From the NCBI GenBank assembly GCA_900550365.1, contig URRR01000018.1, forward strand, positions 1 through 44,889: 44,889 bases of DNA, written 5' to 3'. The notes beneath the pieces are model-generated. The model had not been told where the DNA came from and did no database searches. It was given only the letters and a program-made list of their open reading frames with translations. A program made the position numbers and the translations under genes. This stretch comes from an uncultured Prevotella sp. Lineage in GTDB: Bacteria > Bacteroidota > Bacteroidia > Bacteroidales > Bacteroidaceae. Below are positions 27,881-38,700 of this stretch, piece after piece; the first letter of the stretch is position 1, and each line of letters starts with the position of its first letter.

Positions 27881-27957
27881 AAGGTGGTCTTTTGCTTTGT
27901 AAAAGGCCACCTTTCATCTTGCGTTTTGCCGTCTTTTACGCTGCAAAAGACGGCAAA
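27881..27957. repeat. Two tandem hairpins of the GGCCGTCTTTT family
   Basis: First hairpin: AAGGTGGTCTTTT (27881-27893) with AAAAGGCCACCTT (27901-27913), one G-T pair. Second: TTTGCCGTCTTTT (27925-27937) with AAAAGACGGCAAA (27945-27957), 13 perfect pairs and a 7-base loop. They lie just after the GH95 stop and may also end its transcript. Confidence 0.7.
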
Positions 27958-28082
27958 TGGCAAATGCCCTTGCCGACGGCATATTATGGCTCGGCGAGAC
28001 AACGTCGGGAGAAAAGTCTCCATACTTATTTTAACAAATAATCACATGCAGTGGCGAATATATGCCAAAACCTGATGGAATC

Positions 28083-28120
28083 GTGATTTTTGAGCTAAAA
28101 TTACTAATTTTTGCCAATTT
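28083..28120 (+). promoter_or_regulatory. Possible operator, weak copy (upstream of susC)
   Basis: The segment starts 66 bases before the susC -7 box, the same distance as the two strong copies, and aligns without gaps at about half the positions, including TAAA and the TTTTTG run. It also contains ATTTTTG twice, 21 bases apart (28086-28092 and 28107-28113). By-eye alignment of AT-rich DNA, so weak. Confidence 0.3.
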
Positions 28121-28148
28121 TATAACATTCCGGCCAGGCATTTTCAAT

Positions 28149-28156
28149 TAGATTTG
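28149..28156 (+). promoter_or_regulatory. -7 box of susC
   Basis: TAGATTTG followed by CAG. The resulting leader of about 230 bases before the susC ATG is long, as known for many PUL transcripts. Confidence 0.5.
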
Positions 28157-28390
28157 CAGACAGCTATCAGAAAATAAACACTGACAGAAAACATACGGCT
28201 CAGGCCGCATCATATGACCGACAATAATAACCTGAATAATTTAATATGCAAGTGAAAAGTAGTATCAATGACATTATGAAAACCTCAACATCTTGAAGGC
28301 ATGCAGTCATGCCGCCAGCAACAAGCGGAGACATTATTCTCCGGCAAATGTGAAACATCCAAACAATTAACCATTCAATTTTAAATTAAC

Positions 28391-31300
28391 ATGAAAAGGA
28401 AACTGCTAAGTTTATTAGTCCTGATATTCCTCGGCGTGCAGGCAGCCATTGCACAACAGGAAGTGACGGGACAAGTGGTTGACGAGAACTCTGACCCCCT
28501 CATCGGCGCATCCGTGAAGGTAAAGAACTCATCAACAGGCGCACCTACCGACCTTAACGGAAACTTTACCCTGAGAGCCGAACCCGGCACGACACTGATC
28601 GTATCGTACATCGGTTACGAAACAAGAGAAGTAACCGTGCCCGCCTCTAGAAGAATGAGGATTGTCCTCGAAAATGACGCCAACCAGCTTGACGGTGTCG
28701 TAGTAGTAGGTGTATTGATGAAAAAGAGCGACCTTACGGGCGCCGTGTCTCACGTTGACGCAGACGTGCTGACAGAGAAACCGGTAACAAACATCAACGA
28801 AGCCCTGCAGGGACGTGTTGCCGGACTTAACATTACACGAGGCGTTACGCCGAGCGATGACTCATCAATAAAAATCCGCGGTACCAACACCATCAACTCA
28901 GGCTCGTCACCGATATATGTTGTCGACGGTCTTGTAATGGACAATCAGTTCGGATTCTATAACTCAATCAATGTCAACGACGTTGAGTCAATCGAAGTAT
29001 TGAAAGACGCGTCAGCCACAGCTCTCTACGGTTCACGCGGTGCCAACGGCGTGATTGTCGTAACGACAAAGAAAGGCCGCAAGGGCAAGGGGCTCGTAAG
29101 CTATGACGGCTGGGTAAGCTTCTCTACCATGGGCCACCGCCCCGAGACCATGAACGCGCAAGACCTCTTTGAGCTGCGTGCCGAGGCTTACGCCAACGGA
29201 TATGCTTACAACAACCCTAACGCTACAGACGCAGACAAGCAGGCCTACTGGGACAACACCATTATGGGCTCAAACACCGTGTTCTCTGACGAAGAGTTCG
29301 CCGGCTACCGCAGCGGAAAGAGCTACGACTGGCTCAAGCAGGTGACCAAGACCGGCATTGAGCACAACCACAGTGTAAGCTTCTCTAAAGGCTCAGACAA
29401 CACAAGCCTTTACGTCAGCCTCGGCTACAGCGGGCTTGACGGAGTGGTTGAGGGCACCGAACAGAACAAATATTACGGCCGCATCAACGCCGAGGCAAAC
29501 ATAAAGCCATGGCTGAAAATAGGTACGAACACGTCATACACATACGTGAAAGACAAGATGGCCGACGCCTCCGTGTACAACATGGCGCTAGAAAGATCTA
29601 ACCCTCTTATTGACTACGCTCCTTACAAGGACGACAGGACCCGCCACGACGCTCAGTATCTTACGCTCTATTACAGAGTGCTTTCAGGCGAGACAAACAA
29701 CTATTTCAACCCGTTCAACTCGATGGAGATACAGACCGACCGTGAGCGTTACCACTTCACATCGTCCAACTATATCAACATCAACCCCATCAAGGGTCTC
29801 AATATCCGCTCGACCCTTGCCGTAAACCGTGCCGAGCAGTCATGGAACCAGTTTGTTCCGACAGGCATCCAGCAGTCAATACGCTATTACGGCGGGTACA
29901 ACTACGCCACACAGCAGCGCTTCGGCGAGACCCAGTGGCAGTGGGACAACACCGTAAGCTACGAGACCCAGATTAAAGAGGTACATAACATCAACGCATT
30001 CATCGGTACGTCAGCGTCACGTTACTCTTACAGAGTGCTCAAGGCCGGCGGTAAGAACTTTGCCGGCAACGAGCTGGGCTACAACGTTCTCCAGGCATCA
30101 GCCGACACCGAGACCCGCGAGATTGAGTCTGACTACCAGACCAGCGCCCTCATGTCATACGTAGGACGCGTGAACTACAACTACGATTACCGTTACTACT
30201 TCACCTTCACAGGCCGTTACGACGGTTCTTCAAAGTTCGCCGAAGGCCACCGCTGGGGCTTCATGCCTTCATTCTCAGTAGCATGGGACATGACCAACGA
30301 GGAGTTCTTCCCGCATAATTCGTTCCTCTCACGCTTCAAGATCCGTGCCGGTTACGGTGTTGTAGGTAACCAGGACATATCCAACTACCTTTATGCGACG
30401 CTCTATACGCCGCAACAGTCAAACGGAGAAGCATACTACGGCACGGACGGACGCCGCGGAACACCGTTGCTGACATGGGAGAAGCAGAAACAGACGAATA
30501 TCGGACTTGACCTCGGATTTTTCAAGAACCGGCTCAACATCTCGATGGACCTCTACTTCATAACCAACTCTAACCTGCTCATGAGCCACTCACTGGCATC
30601 AACTTCAGGATATACCAGCACGACAGAGAACATCGGCGAGCTGGAGAACAAGGGCTTCGAGCTTACGATCGGTGCTACTCCGATACGTACGAAAGACTTC
30701 GAATGGAACATCAACGCCAACCTCTCGCTTGACCGCAACAAGGTAACGAAGCTGTACGGAGGCGTAGACTATATCCTGAACGGCCTCGACCGCCAGGGCA
30801 ACATCTTCATCGGCGAGTCACTGAGCAACATCTATGCTTACAAGGCCGGCGGCATTGCCAACGAGAACAACCGTGAGCTGTGGGAGAACATTGACTTCAA
30901 CGGCCGCACGGTAGGCCTGGGAGACCTCTTCGTTCTCGACATCAGCGGTCCTGACGGCAAACCAGACGGCGTGATCGACTCGAACGACCGTTACATCTAC
31001 GGCAACACCGACCCGAAGATTTACGGAGGTTTCTCTACTGACTTCAGCTGGAAGGGACTCACTCTTAACGCCGTATTCAACTACTCTGTTGGCGGACACC
31101 GCATCAGCTCTTACTACGAAAGCCTCATCAGCTCATACGGAGAGAGCTACGCATCGACAGACCTGCTTGACCGCTGGACACCAGAAAACACAGACGCTTA
31201 CCTGCCACGCGTAATGGCCGGAACAACGGGCTACACCAAATTCCAGCCCGGCGAGACCGACCGCTATATACAAAGCTCATCTTACCTGCGCCTGGCCACG

Positions 31301-31486
31301 CTGACACTGGCCTACAACCTGCCGCAGACATGGCTGCAACGGATACACATGAACTCGCTCCGCGTGTACTTTACGGCAAGCAATCTCTTTACGCTGACAG
31401 GATATAAGGGCTTCGACCCTGAAATCGGAGACTATAACTATCCGCCGACAAGGTCGTACACAATAGGCCTTAACTTCAGCTTCTAA
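28391..31486 (+). CDS. susC: SusC/RagA family TonB-linked outer-membrane transporter
   Basis: A 1,031-residue TonB-dependent porin importing oligosaccharides across the outer membrane, with SusD as its lid. Order: signal peptide (KRKLLSLLVLIFLGVQAAIA), carboxypeptidase-regulatory-like domain (about 24-105, EVTGQVVDENSDPLIGASV), TonB-box-like DGVVVVGV, plug (about 115-225) with the family signatures VVDGLVMDN, SIEVLKDASATALYGSRGANGVI and VTTKKG, then a 22-strand barrel ending in an aromatic strand (TIGLNFSF). Length is typical. No STN domain, so no anti-sigma signalling is expected. This is the susC-type gene of the PUL, not the starch gene itself. Confidence 0.97.
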   Translation: MKRKLLSLLVLIFLGVQAAIAQQEVTGQVVDENSDPLIGASVKVKNSSTGAPTDLNGNFTLRAEPGTTLIVSYIGYETREVTVPASRRMRIVLENDANQLDGVVVVGVLMKKSDLTGAVSHVDADVLTEKPVTNINEALQGRVAGLNITRGVTPSDDSSIKIRGTNTINSGSSPIYVVDGLVMDNQFGFYNSINVNDVESIEVLKDASATALYGSRGANGVIVVTTKKGRKGKGLVSYDGWVSFSTMGHRPETMNAQDLFELRAEAYANGYAYNNPNATDADKQAYWDNTIMGSNTVFSDEEFAGYRSGKSYDWLKQVTKTGIEHNHSVSFSKGSDNTSLYVSLGYSGLDGVVEGTEQNKYYGRINAEANIKPWLKIGTNTSYTYVKDKMADASVYNMALERSNPLIDYAPYKDDRTRHDAQYLTLYYRVLSGETNNYFNPFNSMEIQTDRERYHFTSSNYININPIKGLNIRSTLAVNRAEQSWNQFVPTGIQQSIRYYGGYNYATQQRFGETQWQWDNTVSYETQIKEVHNINAFIGTSASRYSYRVLKAGGKNFAGNELGYNVLQASADTETREIESDYQTSALMSYVGRVNYNYDYRYYFTFTGRYDGSSKFAEGHRWGFMPSFSVAWDMTNEEFFPHNSFLSRFKIRAGYGVVGNQDISNYLYATLYTPQQSNGEAYYGTDGRRGTPLLTWEKQKQTNIGLDLGFFKNRLNISMDLYFITNSNLLMSHSLASTSGYTSTTENIGELENKGFELTIGATPIRTKDFEWNINANLSLDRNKVTKLYGGVDYILNGLDRQGNIFIGESLSNIYAYKAGGIANENNRELWENIDFNGRTVGLGDLFVLDISGPDGKPDGVIDSNDRYIYGNTDPKIYGGFSTDFSWKGLTLNAVFNYSVGGHRISSYYESLISSYGESYASTDLLDRWTPENTDAYLPRVMAGTTGYTKFQPGETDRYIQSSSYLRLATLTLAYNLPQTWLQRIHMNSLRVYFTASNLFTLTGYKGFDPEIGDYNYPPTRSYTIGLNFSF

Positions 31487-31524
31487 ACGTTTTCATTATA
31501 CCACATCATAAAAAACGAATAACA

Positions 31525-33108
31525 ATGAAACTAAAAAATAAAATCGCTGTATTGGGACTTGTCGCCCTGTCGGCCATTTCCGTGTCCTCATGCGGTGACT
31601 TCCTTGACGAAGGGCCGAAGACGGCTATCACGGAAGAGGAAATATATTCTGACACAACCAACATCGAGTCAGACCTGCAAGACTTGTATAACAACTGGAA
31701 ACAGCTGTTCAAAGACCGTTACCTTTGGGAGTGTATGGTCGGCACAGACGAAATCCAGTCGGGTGCATATCAGGCTCTCAAGGAGTCTAACGGACTGCGC
31801 GGCGCCCTCGATATGTACAACGCGCTGTTGACGTCAGAGCTCTCGTATATCACCGAACAGTGGGATATGCGCTGGCCTTCTATAGGAGAAGCGGCAAAGA
31901 TCATCAATGCCATAGGTAACGACGACCTTGACAACGACACCCATCTGGGCAACCTCTACGGTGAGGCCTGCTTCATCCGTGGCAGCCTTATGATGGAGCT
32001 TACCATGCTTTATGGCAGAATACCTATCATCGACATTGCCCGCAGCGAAGAGCTGGGCTACGGACGCCAACCCCTGAAGGACGTATGGGCATTCATCATC
32101 AACGATCTTGAGAACGCGGCAAAATACTGTCCGGCAAGCAACGCGGAAGCACGCGCCACTCTATATGCCGCAAACATGATGCTTGGTTACGCCTATATGT
32201 CGGCTCCGGAGGAGACAGGGCTGCGCGACTTCAGAAAAGCCGCCGACGCTCTTAAGATAGTTGTGGAGGGCCCGTTCAGCCTCGTGCCCTACTATGACCT
32301 GTGGGACTACAACACGCCCAACACCTCAGAGTCAATCTTTGAGTGGCAGTTCAATCCCTATACAGACCAGAACCAGATTGAGTTCCAGATCGGCTCACGC
32401 GCCGTTGCAGCCCTTCCCGAGGCTGACCACATCTACTTCGCAGGTTACGACCACGCCGTTCCTTCTGAGTGGGCTTACAGCGACATTGATGACGGCGGAA
32501 TATGGGAGGACGGTGATGTACGCAAGGAAGAATCAATGCGTTACGACTTCACTTATAACGGACAGGTGCCCACTCTTGAAAGCGTGTCATGGGAGCAGCT
32601 GGGCGACGACCACGACGAGCTGCTGCCACACATTAAGAAATACGAGGACTACCGCACCGACGAATACTCAGGCTACGGCATTAACAACGTATGGTATTCA
32701 GGCAAGAACATACCGTTCCTCCGCCTTGCCAACGCAATCCTGCTTTACGCCGAGTGTCTGAACGAACTTGGCGAGACACCGGAGGCCGTGCGTCAGGTAA
32801 ACATGGTGCGCCAGCGTGCATGGGACTTCAATCTGCCTGCCGACAAAGCCTGGAGCGAAAGCATGAGTCAGGACCAGTTCCGCACCGAGATAATGACAGA
32901 ACGTGTACGTGAGCTCTTCGGCGAACGCTGGCGTAAGTTCGACCTAATCCGCACCAACAAGTTCCTCGAGCTTGTAAAGGCACGTAACAAGTGGGCGGCA
33001 CGCTCTGGCACCATACAGCAGTACAACATAGTATGGCCCATTCCGCTGACTGAAATCAACCAAAACGAGGACATCTCAGAGGAAGACCAGAACGAAGGCT
33101 ACAGATAA
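31525..33108 (+). CDS. susD: SusD/RagB family nutrient-binding lipoprotein
   Basis: A 527-residue surface lipoprotein pairing with the SusC-type porin 38 bases upstream. The lipobox SVSSC puts the lipidated Cys at residue 23, followed by GDFLDEGP, the usual SusD start. The N-terminal TPR-like helices (EACFIRGSLMMELTMLYG, the RA-LRA-x-x-Y-x-L equivalent) and the C-terminal half with FLRLANAILLYAECLNELG and ERVRELFGERWRKFDLIR are diagnostic. The protein captures glycan pieces and closes over SusC. There is no further lipoprotein (SusE/F-like) downstream. Confidence 0.96.
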   Translation: MKLKNKIAVLGLVALSAISVSSCGDFLDEGPKTAITEEEIYSDTTNIESDLQDLYNNWKQLFKDRYLWECMVGTDEIQSGAYQALKESNGLRGALDMYNALLTSELSYITEQWDMRWPSIGEAAKIINAIGNDDLDNDTHLGNLYGEACFIRGSLMMELTMLYGRIPIIDIARSEELGYGRQPLKDVWAFIINDLENAAKYCPASNAEARATLYAANMMLGYAYMSAPEETGLRDFRKAADALKIVVEGPFSLVPYYDLWDYNTPNTSESIFEWQFNPYTDQNQIEFQIGSRAVAALPEADHIYFAGYDHAVPSEWAYSDIDDGGIWEDGDVRKEESMRYDFTYNGQVPTLESVSWEQLGDDHDELLPHIKKYEDYRTDEYSGYGINNVWYSGKNIPFLRLANAILLYAECLNELGETPEAVRQVNMVRQRAWDFNLPADKAWSESMSQDQFRTEIMTERVRELFGERWRKFDLIRTNKFLELVKARNKWAARSGTIQQYNIVWPIPLTEINQNEDISEEDQNEGYR

Positions 33109-33172
33109 CTCATGGAGACGGGGTTGCCGTTTGTGGCATTTTACATTGTAAAAGGCCGCAAATGACAGCCCC

Positions 33173-33207
33173 AAAGGCCGTCTTTTGGCTTGCGAAAGAC
33201 GGCCTTT
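33173..33207. repeat. Strong hairpin of the GGCCGTCTTTT family
   Basis: AAAGGCCGTCTTT (33173-33185) and AAAGACGGCCTTT (33195-33207) pair perfectly over 13 bases with a 9-base loop. It lies 65 bases after the susD stop and could reduce transcription into the next gene, which has no visible -7 box of its own. Confidence 0.75.
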
Positions 33208-33295
33208 TACAAATCATTGAGAATCAGCCTGTTATACACATAAGAAACAGTAAGCTACCAACAGTTACCGATATCACTATAAACAAATTAAAAAT

Positions 33296-35662
33296 ATGAA
33301 AATAAAGACATTGATAACATCAGCCGCATTAGCGGCTTTGCCGGCGTTAGCAACGGCTCAACATAACATCAGCGACGGCGCATGGAGCATCACCTTCAAC
33401 GAGTCGGCCAAGACGCTGACCTACACCCAAAACGGCGTTGACCTGATACGCAACGCCTACGTCGCCGTGCATAATCCTGATGAAGAGCAACTGCTCTCAA
33501 CCGAATATCCTGATGTAAGACTTGACAAGACTGCCGTAAACGACGAGTTCGGCTCCGGAACGAAATACACCTATACATATTCGGGGCTTCAGGGCAAGGA
33601 CAACATCGAACAGTCAATTTACATTTATCCTGACAAAGGGTACATGCTTGTCAGCGCAACCCTCGTGGCTGCCGGCTCGTCTACCAAGACCAACTACATA
33701 GCTCCGATAGTTTCTGACCTGTCATCAACAAACTTCCTGCCTTCAGGAGGCCAGAACTACATCTACGTAATGCCGCACGACAATGACAACTGGGTAAGCT
33801 ACAGCGCCCAGAAATGGAACGTAGGACAGAGCATAACATCATGTGAAGTGTCAGCCGCCTACGACGTGACAAGCCGCAACGGCCTTGTGGTTGGCTCGAT
33901 AGAACACGACAACTGGAAGAGCGGGGTTACCATGACGCCCAACGGCAGCAACCGCCTGCGCAAGATAACAGTGGCAGCCGGAGTGGTAAACACGTTCACT
34001 AACGACGTCAACGTAGAAAATCCCGACAGGCCGTCACTCTACAAGCATGGCTCGATATCAGGCAGCCGGGTAAGCTCGCCACGCTTCTTCCTCGGCTTCT
34101 ACAACGACTGGCGCAACGGGCTTGAAGACCTCGGCGACGCCACCGCAGCACTGGCCCCGAAGCTGCCATGGTCAGGCGGCACTATCTTTGCATGGCAGAG
34201 CTGGGGCGGAATGGCCGACAAAGTGAACTATGCCGGCGCAATCAACGTATCAGACTTCTTCAAGGAGCAGCTCATGCCCAATAACTTTCACAACGAGAAC
34301 AACACTTGCTACATGGTGCTCGACTCTTACTGGAGCAACCTTAACGAACAGCAGCTCAAGGACTTCGTAGCCCACTGCAGGGCCAACGGCCAGCATCCGG
34401 GCATATACTTCACTCCGTTCTCATACTGGGGCAACGAGGAGCAGGCCAAGACGCAGCGCCCTTATGACGGCAGCCCATACACTTACGCCGACATGGCCAT
34501 CACCGCCAACGGCCAGATGCGCAAGATAGCGTCGATAGCTCTCGACCCTACCCATCCGGGAACTCTGGAATATAACCGCCGCCAGTTTGCCAAATTCAAG
34601 GAGTACGGCTTCGAGTACATCAAGCTTGACTTTATCAACAACGGTACTCTTGAGGCCGACAAGTTCTATGCAGACGGCATAACAACCGGCGTACAGGCCT
34701 ACAACTACGGTATGGACAAGCTCATCGAGATGCTCGACGGAATGTTCATCGACCTATCAATCGCCCCCGTATTCCCCGCGAAAGGCCACGCCCGCCGCAT
34801 CTCATGCGACTGCTGGGGCGAGCTTGACAACAGCATGTACTGCCTGAACAGTCTCGAAATGGCATGGTGGCTTGACCGCGTTTACCAATATAACGACCCC
34901 GACCACCTCGTTCTCTCACGCGCCCAGACTGACGGCGAGGCCCGCATACGCTATACCTGCGGCGCCATGACGGGCACCGTTTTGCTGGGCGACAACTACT
35001 CTCTGGAGGGTTCTTGCCTCGGCAATCAGTCTGAGCGCGACCTCGCAATGCGCATCGCCACCAACGCCGACATCAATGCCGTGGCACACATAGGCCGCTC
35101 GTTCAGGCCGGTTGAAGGCTCAATGGAGTATGACTCAAACCGTTACGGCAAGGCATTCCGCGTTGACAACGAGTTTGTTCTCGACACTGACGACGCCGTT
35201 TACTACGTTGTGTTCAACTACGACAAGGAGACAGAGTTTACCAAGACTGCCGACTTCAGCCGCATCGGCATCGACGCTGGAAATGTGAAGGCCGTCAAGG
35301 AGCTGTGGACAGGCGAGCAGATCAACGTCAGCGGAGACGGATTTGACGTGTCTGTACCAAAGTGTGACGTGCGCATGTACCGCATTGAAAAAGGAACTTC
35401 AGGGATAACAGCCGTGCATGACAATGCCGGCGACAATGGCATAAACATCAGTTACAGCAACGGGAGCCTTGCTATCAAGGCTCCCGAAGCCATTGCCTCA
35501 ATAGATGTCTACGACATTCAGGGTGTGCTTATAACGCATACATCACTCAATGGCAACGCCTCTGATTATATCCTTAACTTGACCGGGCATGACGGGATAT
35601 ACATGGCAAAAGTATGTCTTGAATCGGGATTAACTGCGACAAAAAAGATAATAGTGAATTGA
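33296..35662 (+). CDS. Clan GH-D glycosidase (alpha-galactosidase-like) with T9SS tail
   Basis: A 788-residue exported enzyme. Signal peptide ending near ATAQ; N-terminal beta-sandwich (about 25-260); a (beta/alpha)8 barrel (about 262-620) with FAWQSWGG, YMVLDSYWSN, GIYFTPFSYWG, YIKLDFINNG (Asp445, likely nucleophile), RISCDCWGELDNS (Asp505, possible acid/base) and YNDPDHLVLSRAQTDGEAR. The last recalls the WNDPDML motif of GH27, so it belongs with GH27/GH36-type alpha-galactosidases and relatives, but not clearly to one family. The final about 85 residues form a Por-secretion-type C-terminal domain (IDVYDIQGVLITHTS, DGIYMAKVCLESG, KKIIVN), a sorting signal for type IX secretion. Likely removes terminal alpha-galactosyl-type residues. 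Confidence 0.75.
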   Translation: MKIKTLITSAALAALPALATAQHNISDGAWSITFNESAKTLTYTQNGVDLIRNAYVAVHNPDEEQLLSTEYPDVRLDKTAVNDEFGSGTKYTYTYSGLQGKDNIEQSIYIYPDKGYMLVSATLVAAGSSTKTNYIAPIVSDLSSTNFLPSGGQNYIYVMPHDNDNWVSYSAQKWNVGQSITSCEVSAAYDVTSRNGLVVGSIEHDNWKSGVTMTPNGSNRLRKITVAAGVVNTFTNDVNVENPDRPSLYKHGSISGSRVSSPRFFLGFYNDWRNGLEDLGDATAALAPKLPWSGGTIFAWQSWGGMADKVNYAGAINVSDFFKEQLMPNNFHNENNTCYMVLDSYWSNLNEQQLKDFVAHCRANGQHPGIYFTPFSYWGNEEQAKTQRPYDGSPYTYADMAITANGQMRKIASIALDPTHPGTLEYNRRQFAKFKEYGFEYIKLDFINNGTLEADKFYADGITTGVQAYNYGMDKLIEMLDGMFIDLSIAPVFPAKGHARRISCDCWGELDNSMYCLNSLEMAWWLDRVYQYNDPDHLVLSRAQTDGEARIRYTCGAMTGTVLLGDNYSLEGSCLGNQSERDLAMRIATNADINAVAHIGRSFRPVEGSMEYDSNRYGKAFRVDNEFVLDTDDAVYYVVFNYDKETEFTKTADFSRIGIDAGNVKAVKELWTGEQINVSGDGFDVSVPKCDVRMYRIEKGTSGITAVHDNAGDNGINISYSNGSLAIKAPEAIASIDVYDIQGVLITHTSLNGNASDYILNLTGHDGIYMAKVCLESGLTATKKIIVN

Positions 35663-35748
35663 CATTGCACGTATATTCCGGTCTTATTGATATTTGCATA
35701 TCAACATAAATGCGCTTATATTTTTAATACATATTTCACAGATTACAC

Positions 35749-38700
35749 ATGAAGCCTAAACATTTAATCAATGCATTGACTACAGCTCTGCTGATATTGC
35801 TTGTCACACCGTTGGCTGCCAACGGCAACTATTCGTTCAGGCATGTTAATTATAATGTAGGATTATCATCAAGCAACGTCAAATGTATTGCCGAGGACAG
35901 TTATGGCTTCATATGGTTAGGCACCAAGAACGGCCTGCACCGCTACGACGGAATAGGTACACGCCGGCTTAACTGTTACGATTATGTAAAAAGGAAAGGC
36001 AACAACAATATCGGAGCCTTGTATGAGGATAATGAAAAGAGACTATGGGTGGGCACCGACCGCGGTGTCTACCTTTATAATCCCGTGACCGACGTCTTCA
36101 GCTTTATTGACACAAAAGACGCTAAAACCGGAACATACTCACATAATTGGGTACAGACTATAACTGGAGACGGGCGCGGCAATGTCTGGGTGCTGCAGCC
36201 TAATGAAGGAGTGTTCCGCTATTATGACGGCAAAGTGGACTTTTACCGTGTGATAAAGAGCAACTTCAACATGAAGGAGACCCATATATCCAACATGTGT
36301 GTTGACCGCAACGGCAACGTCTGGATGGCGACGACCGGAGCCGGAATTTACAGATATAACCGTAAGAACAATAACTTTGACAAGATAATGTCGGCCGACG
36401 GCGAGACGATGGACGGCATAATATTTATCTCAGTAGTCGAAGATACAGACGGAACTATCATATTTGCCTCGTCGGAAGGCAACATGGTAAGGTATAATCC
36501 GGCACAAAACAAATTCAAAAAAATACACTTCAAACAAGAAGGGAGCATATATCTGCGCTGCCTTACATGCTTTGAGGACGAAATATGGATAGGCTCACAA
36601 AACGGACTTTACATACTCAATAAGGCTGACGGAAGTACCACCGTATTGAGGCACAATCCGCTTAATCCTTTCAGCCTGTCTGACAATATCATTTATTACA
36701 TTTATAAAAGCCGTAACGGCGACGCCTGGGTCGGCACGACTTACGGGGGTGCCGACTATGTGTCGCGCAACAAATTCGCGTTTGAGGTGCTCGGCATATG
36801 GTCAGGGTTGTCCGGACGGATAATATCAGGACTGGCTTACGGTCCGGACAACCGCATCTGGATCGGCACCGAGGACAACGGCCTGTTTACCCTTAACCCC
36901 TCAACCGGCATCATAACACCGTTCAACGGCATACCGCACGGATACCGTTCTACACTCTTTGTTACAAGTTCCAATGGCTATATATACGCCGGATTTATAC
37001 GCGGCGGCCTGTTCAGAATTGACACAAAAGGCGATGTCACGAGCGTGCTCGACGTATCCGAAACCGACAACAGCGTCTACTCTTATCTGAAAGACAGCCA
37101 TGGCAACGAGTGGGTAGGACTGGGCTATGCCCTCTACCGTCGAAACGCAGGCGCCAAAACCTTTACCCACATCAATGAGACAGGCTATTGCTGGATATTT
37201 AACCTGTTAGAAGCCCACGACGGAACTATATGGATAGCCTCTATGGGTAACGGCGTATGGAAATACACGCCTTCTACCGGAAAGTTTAAAAATTACTCTT
37301 ATAACGGAAAGCACTATAACGGACTGCGGTCTGACAACATAAGCTCGGTAATGGAAGACAGCCGCGGCAACATCTGGATAACGACCGACAGGGGCGGTAT
37401 AAGCAGGTATAATAAAGATACAGACAACTTCACGACGTTCGGCACTGACGAGGGCCTGCCTGACGATGTGGCCTATAATATTCTTGAAGACGATAAGGGA
37501 TATCTGTGGTTCGGGACTAATAACGGTCTCGTAAAGTTTAATCCCGACAACAGGACAGTAAGGGTATTTACCGTGAGAGACGGCCTACCCGACAACGAAT
37601 TCAAGTACAATTCGGCCGTACGCGGTAATGACGGACGTTTCTATTTCGGCGGAATAGGCGGCGTGACCGTATTCGACCCCGAAGAGGAAGGCTGCGGCTC
37701 TATGCCTACGGCGGTATATTTCACCCGGTTAAGGATATTTGACCGCGAGGTGACTGTTGACACTGAGAACTCTCCGCTAAAACGCAACATAATGTTCACT
37801 GACCGCCTCATATTACCCTACGACATGGCTACCTTCTCGCTCGACGTAGTAGCCCCGACGTTCGGAACTGCCGGGGGTGATGAATATAGTTACTGTCTCA
37901 ATCCTACGAGCAATGAATGGGTACGGATGACAGACAACCGTATATCCTTCACCAACCTTTCTCCAGGCAAATACCGCCTGAGGGTCAAGATTGAGAACCG
38001 CGGCCGGTCAGCGGAGAAGGAGATTGCCATAATCATTACGCCGCCATGGTGGAGGTCTACGTGGGCTTACGTAATATATGCCGTTCTATTGGCAACCGGC
38101 GTATGGGGCTGGTTTATCTGGTACCGCGGGCATAAGGATAAGCAACTGCACGAAAGGCAAAGGCTGTTTGAAGTAAGCAAAGAAAAGGAACTGTATCAGA
38201 ACAAGGTGAGCTTCTTTACGGAAGTGGCGCATGAGGTGCGTACGCCTCTGTCGCTCATCGCCGCTCCTCTTGAGGCTATCGAGGATACGGATATAAAGAA
38301 CCGACGCACACGGCACTATCTTGAGGTGATCCGCCAGAACACTAAGCGCCTGCTTAACCTTACGGGGCAACTGCTCGACTTCCAGAAGATAGGCGCTAAC
38401 AGGCTTACGCTTAAATATGAGAATGTAGACATACCGGCGCTTGTTGATGAGACGGTGTACAGATTTGAGCCGGCTTTCACGGTGAAGGGTAAGAAACTTG
38501 AAAGAGATGTCGGCACAGGACCGATGATAGCCTCAACCGATAAGGAAGCTGTGACCAAGATAGTAAGCAACCTGCTGAACAACGCGCTGAAATACGCCCG
38601 CCACACGGCAAAAGTAAAGCTATACACCGATGGACTGAACTTTATAATAAAGGTAACGAGTGACGGAGACAAGATTACCGGCAATGAGCGTCAGCGCATC

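Larger units (their letters stand above)
27845..28390. other. Gene-free stretch: repeats, promoter and susC leader
   Basis: No gene is supported; two frames of 69 and 136 codons cross the repeats. From left to right it holds two tandem hairpins (27881-27957), a possible operator (28083-28120), a -7 box (28149-28156) and a leader of about 230 bases with two small hairpins (28298-28313 and 28326-28343). Confidence 0.6.
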
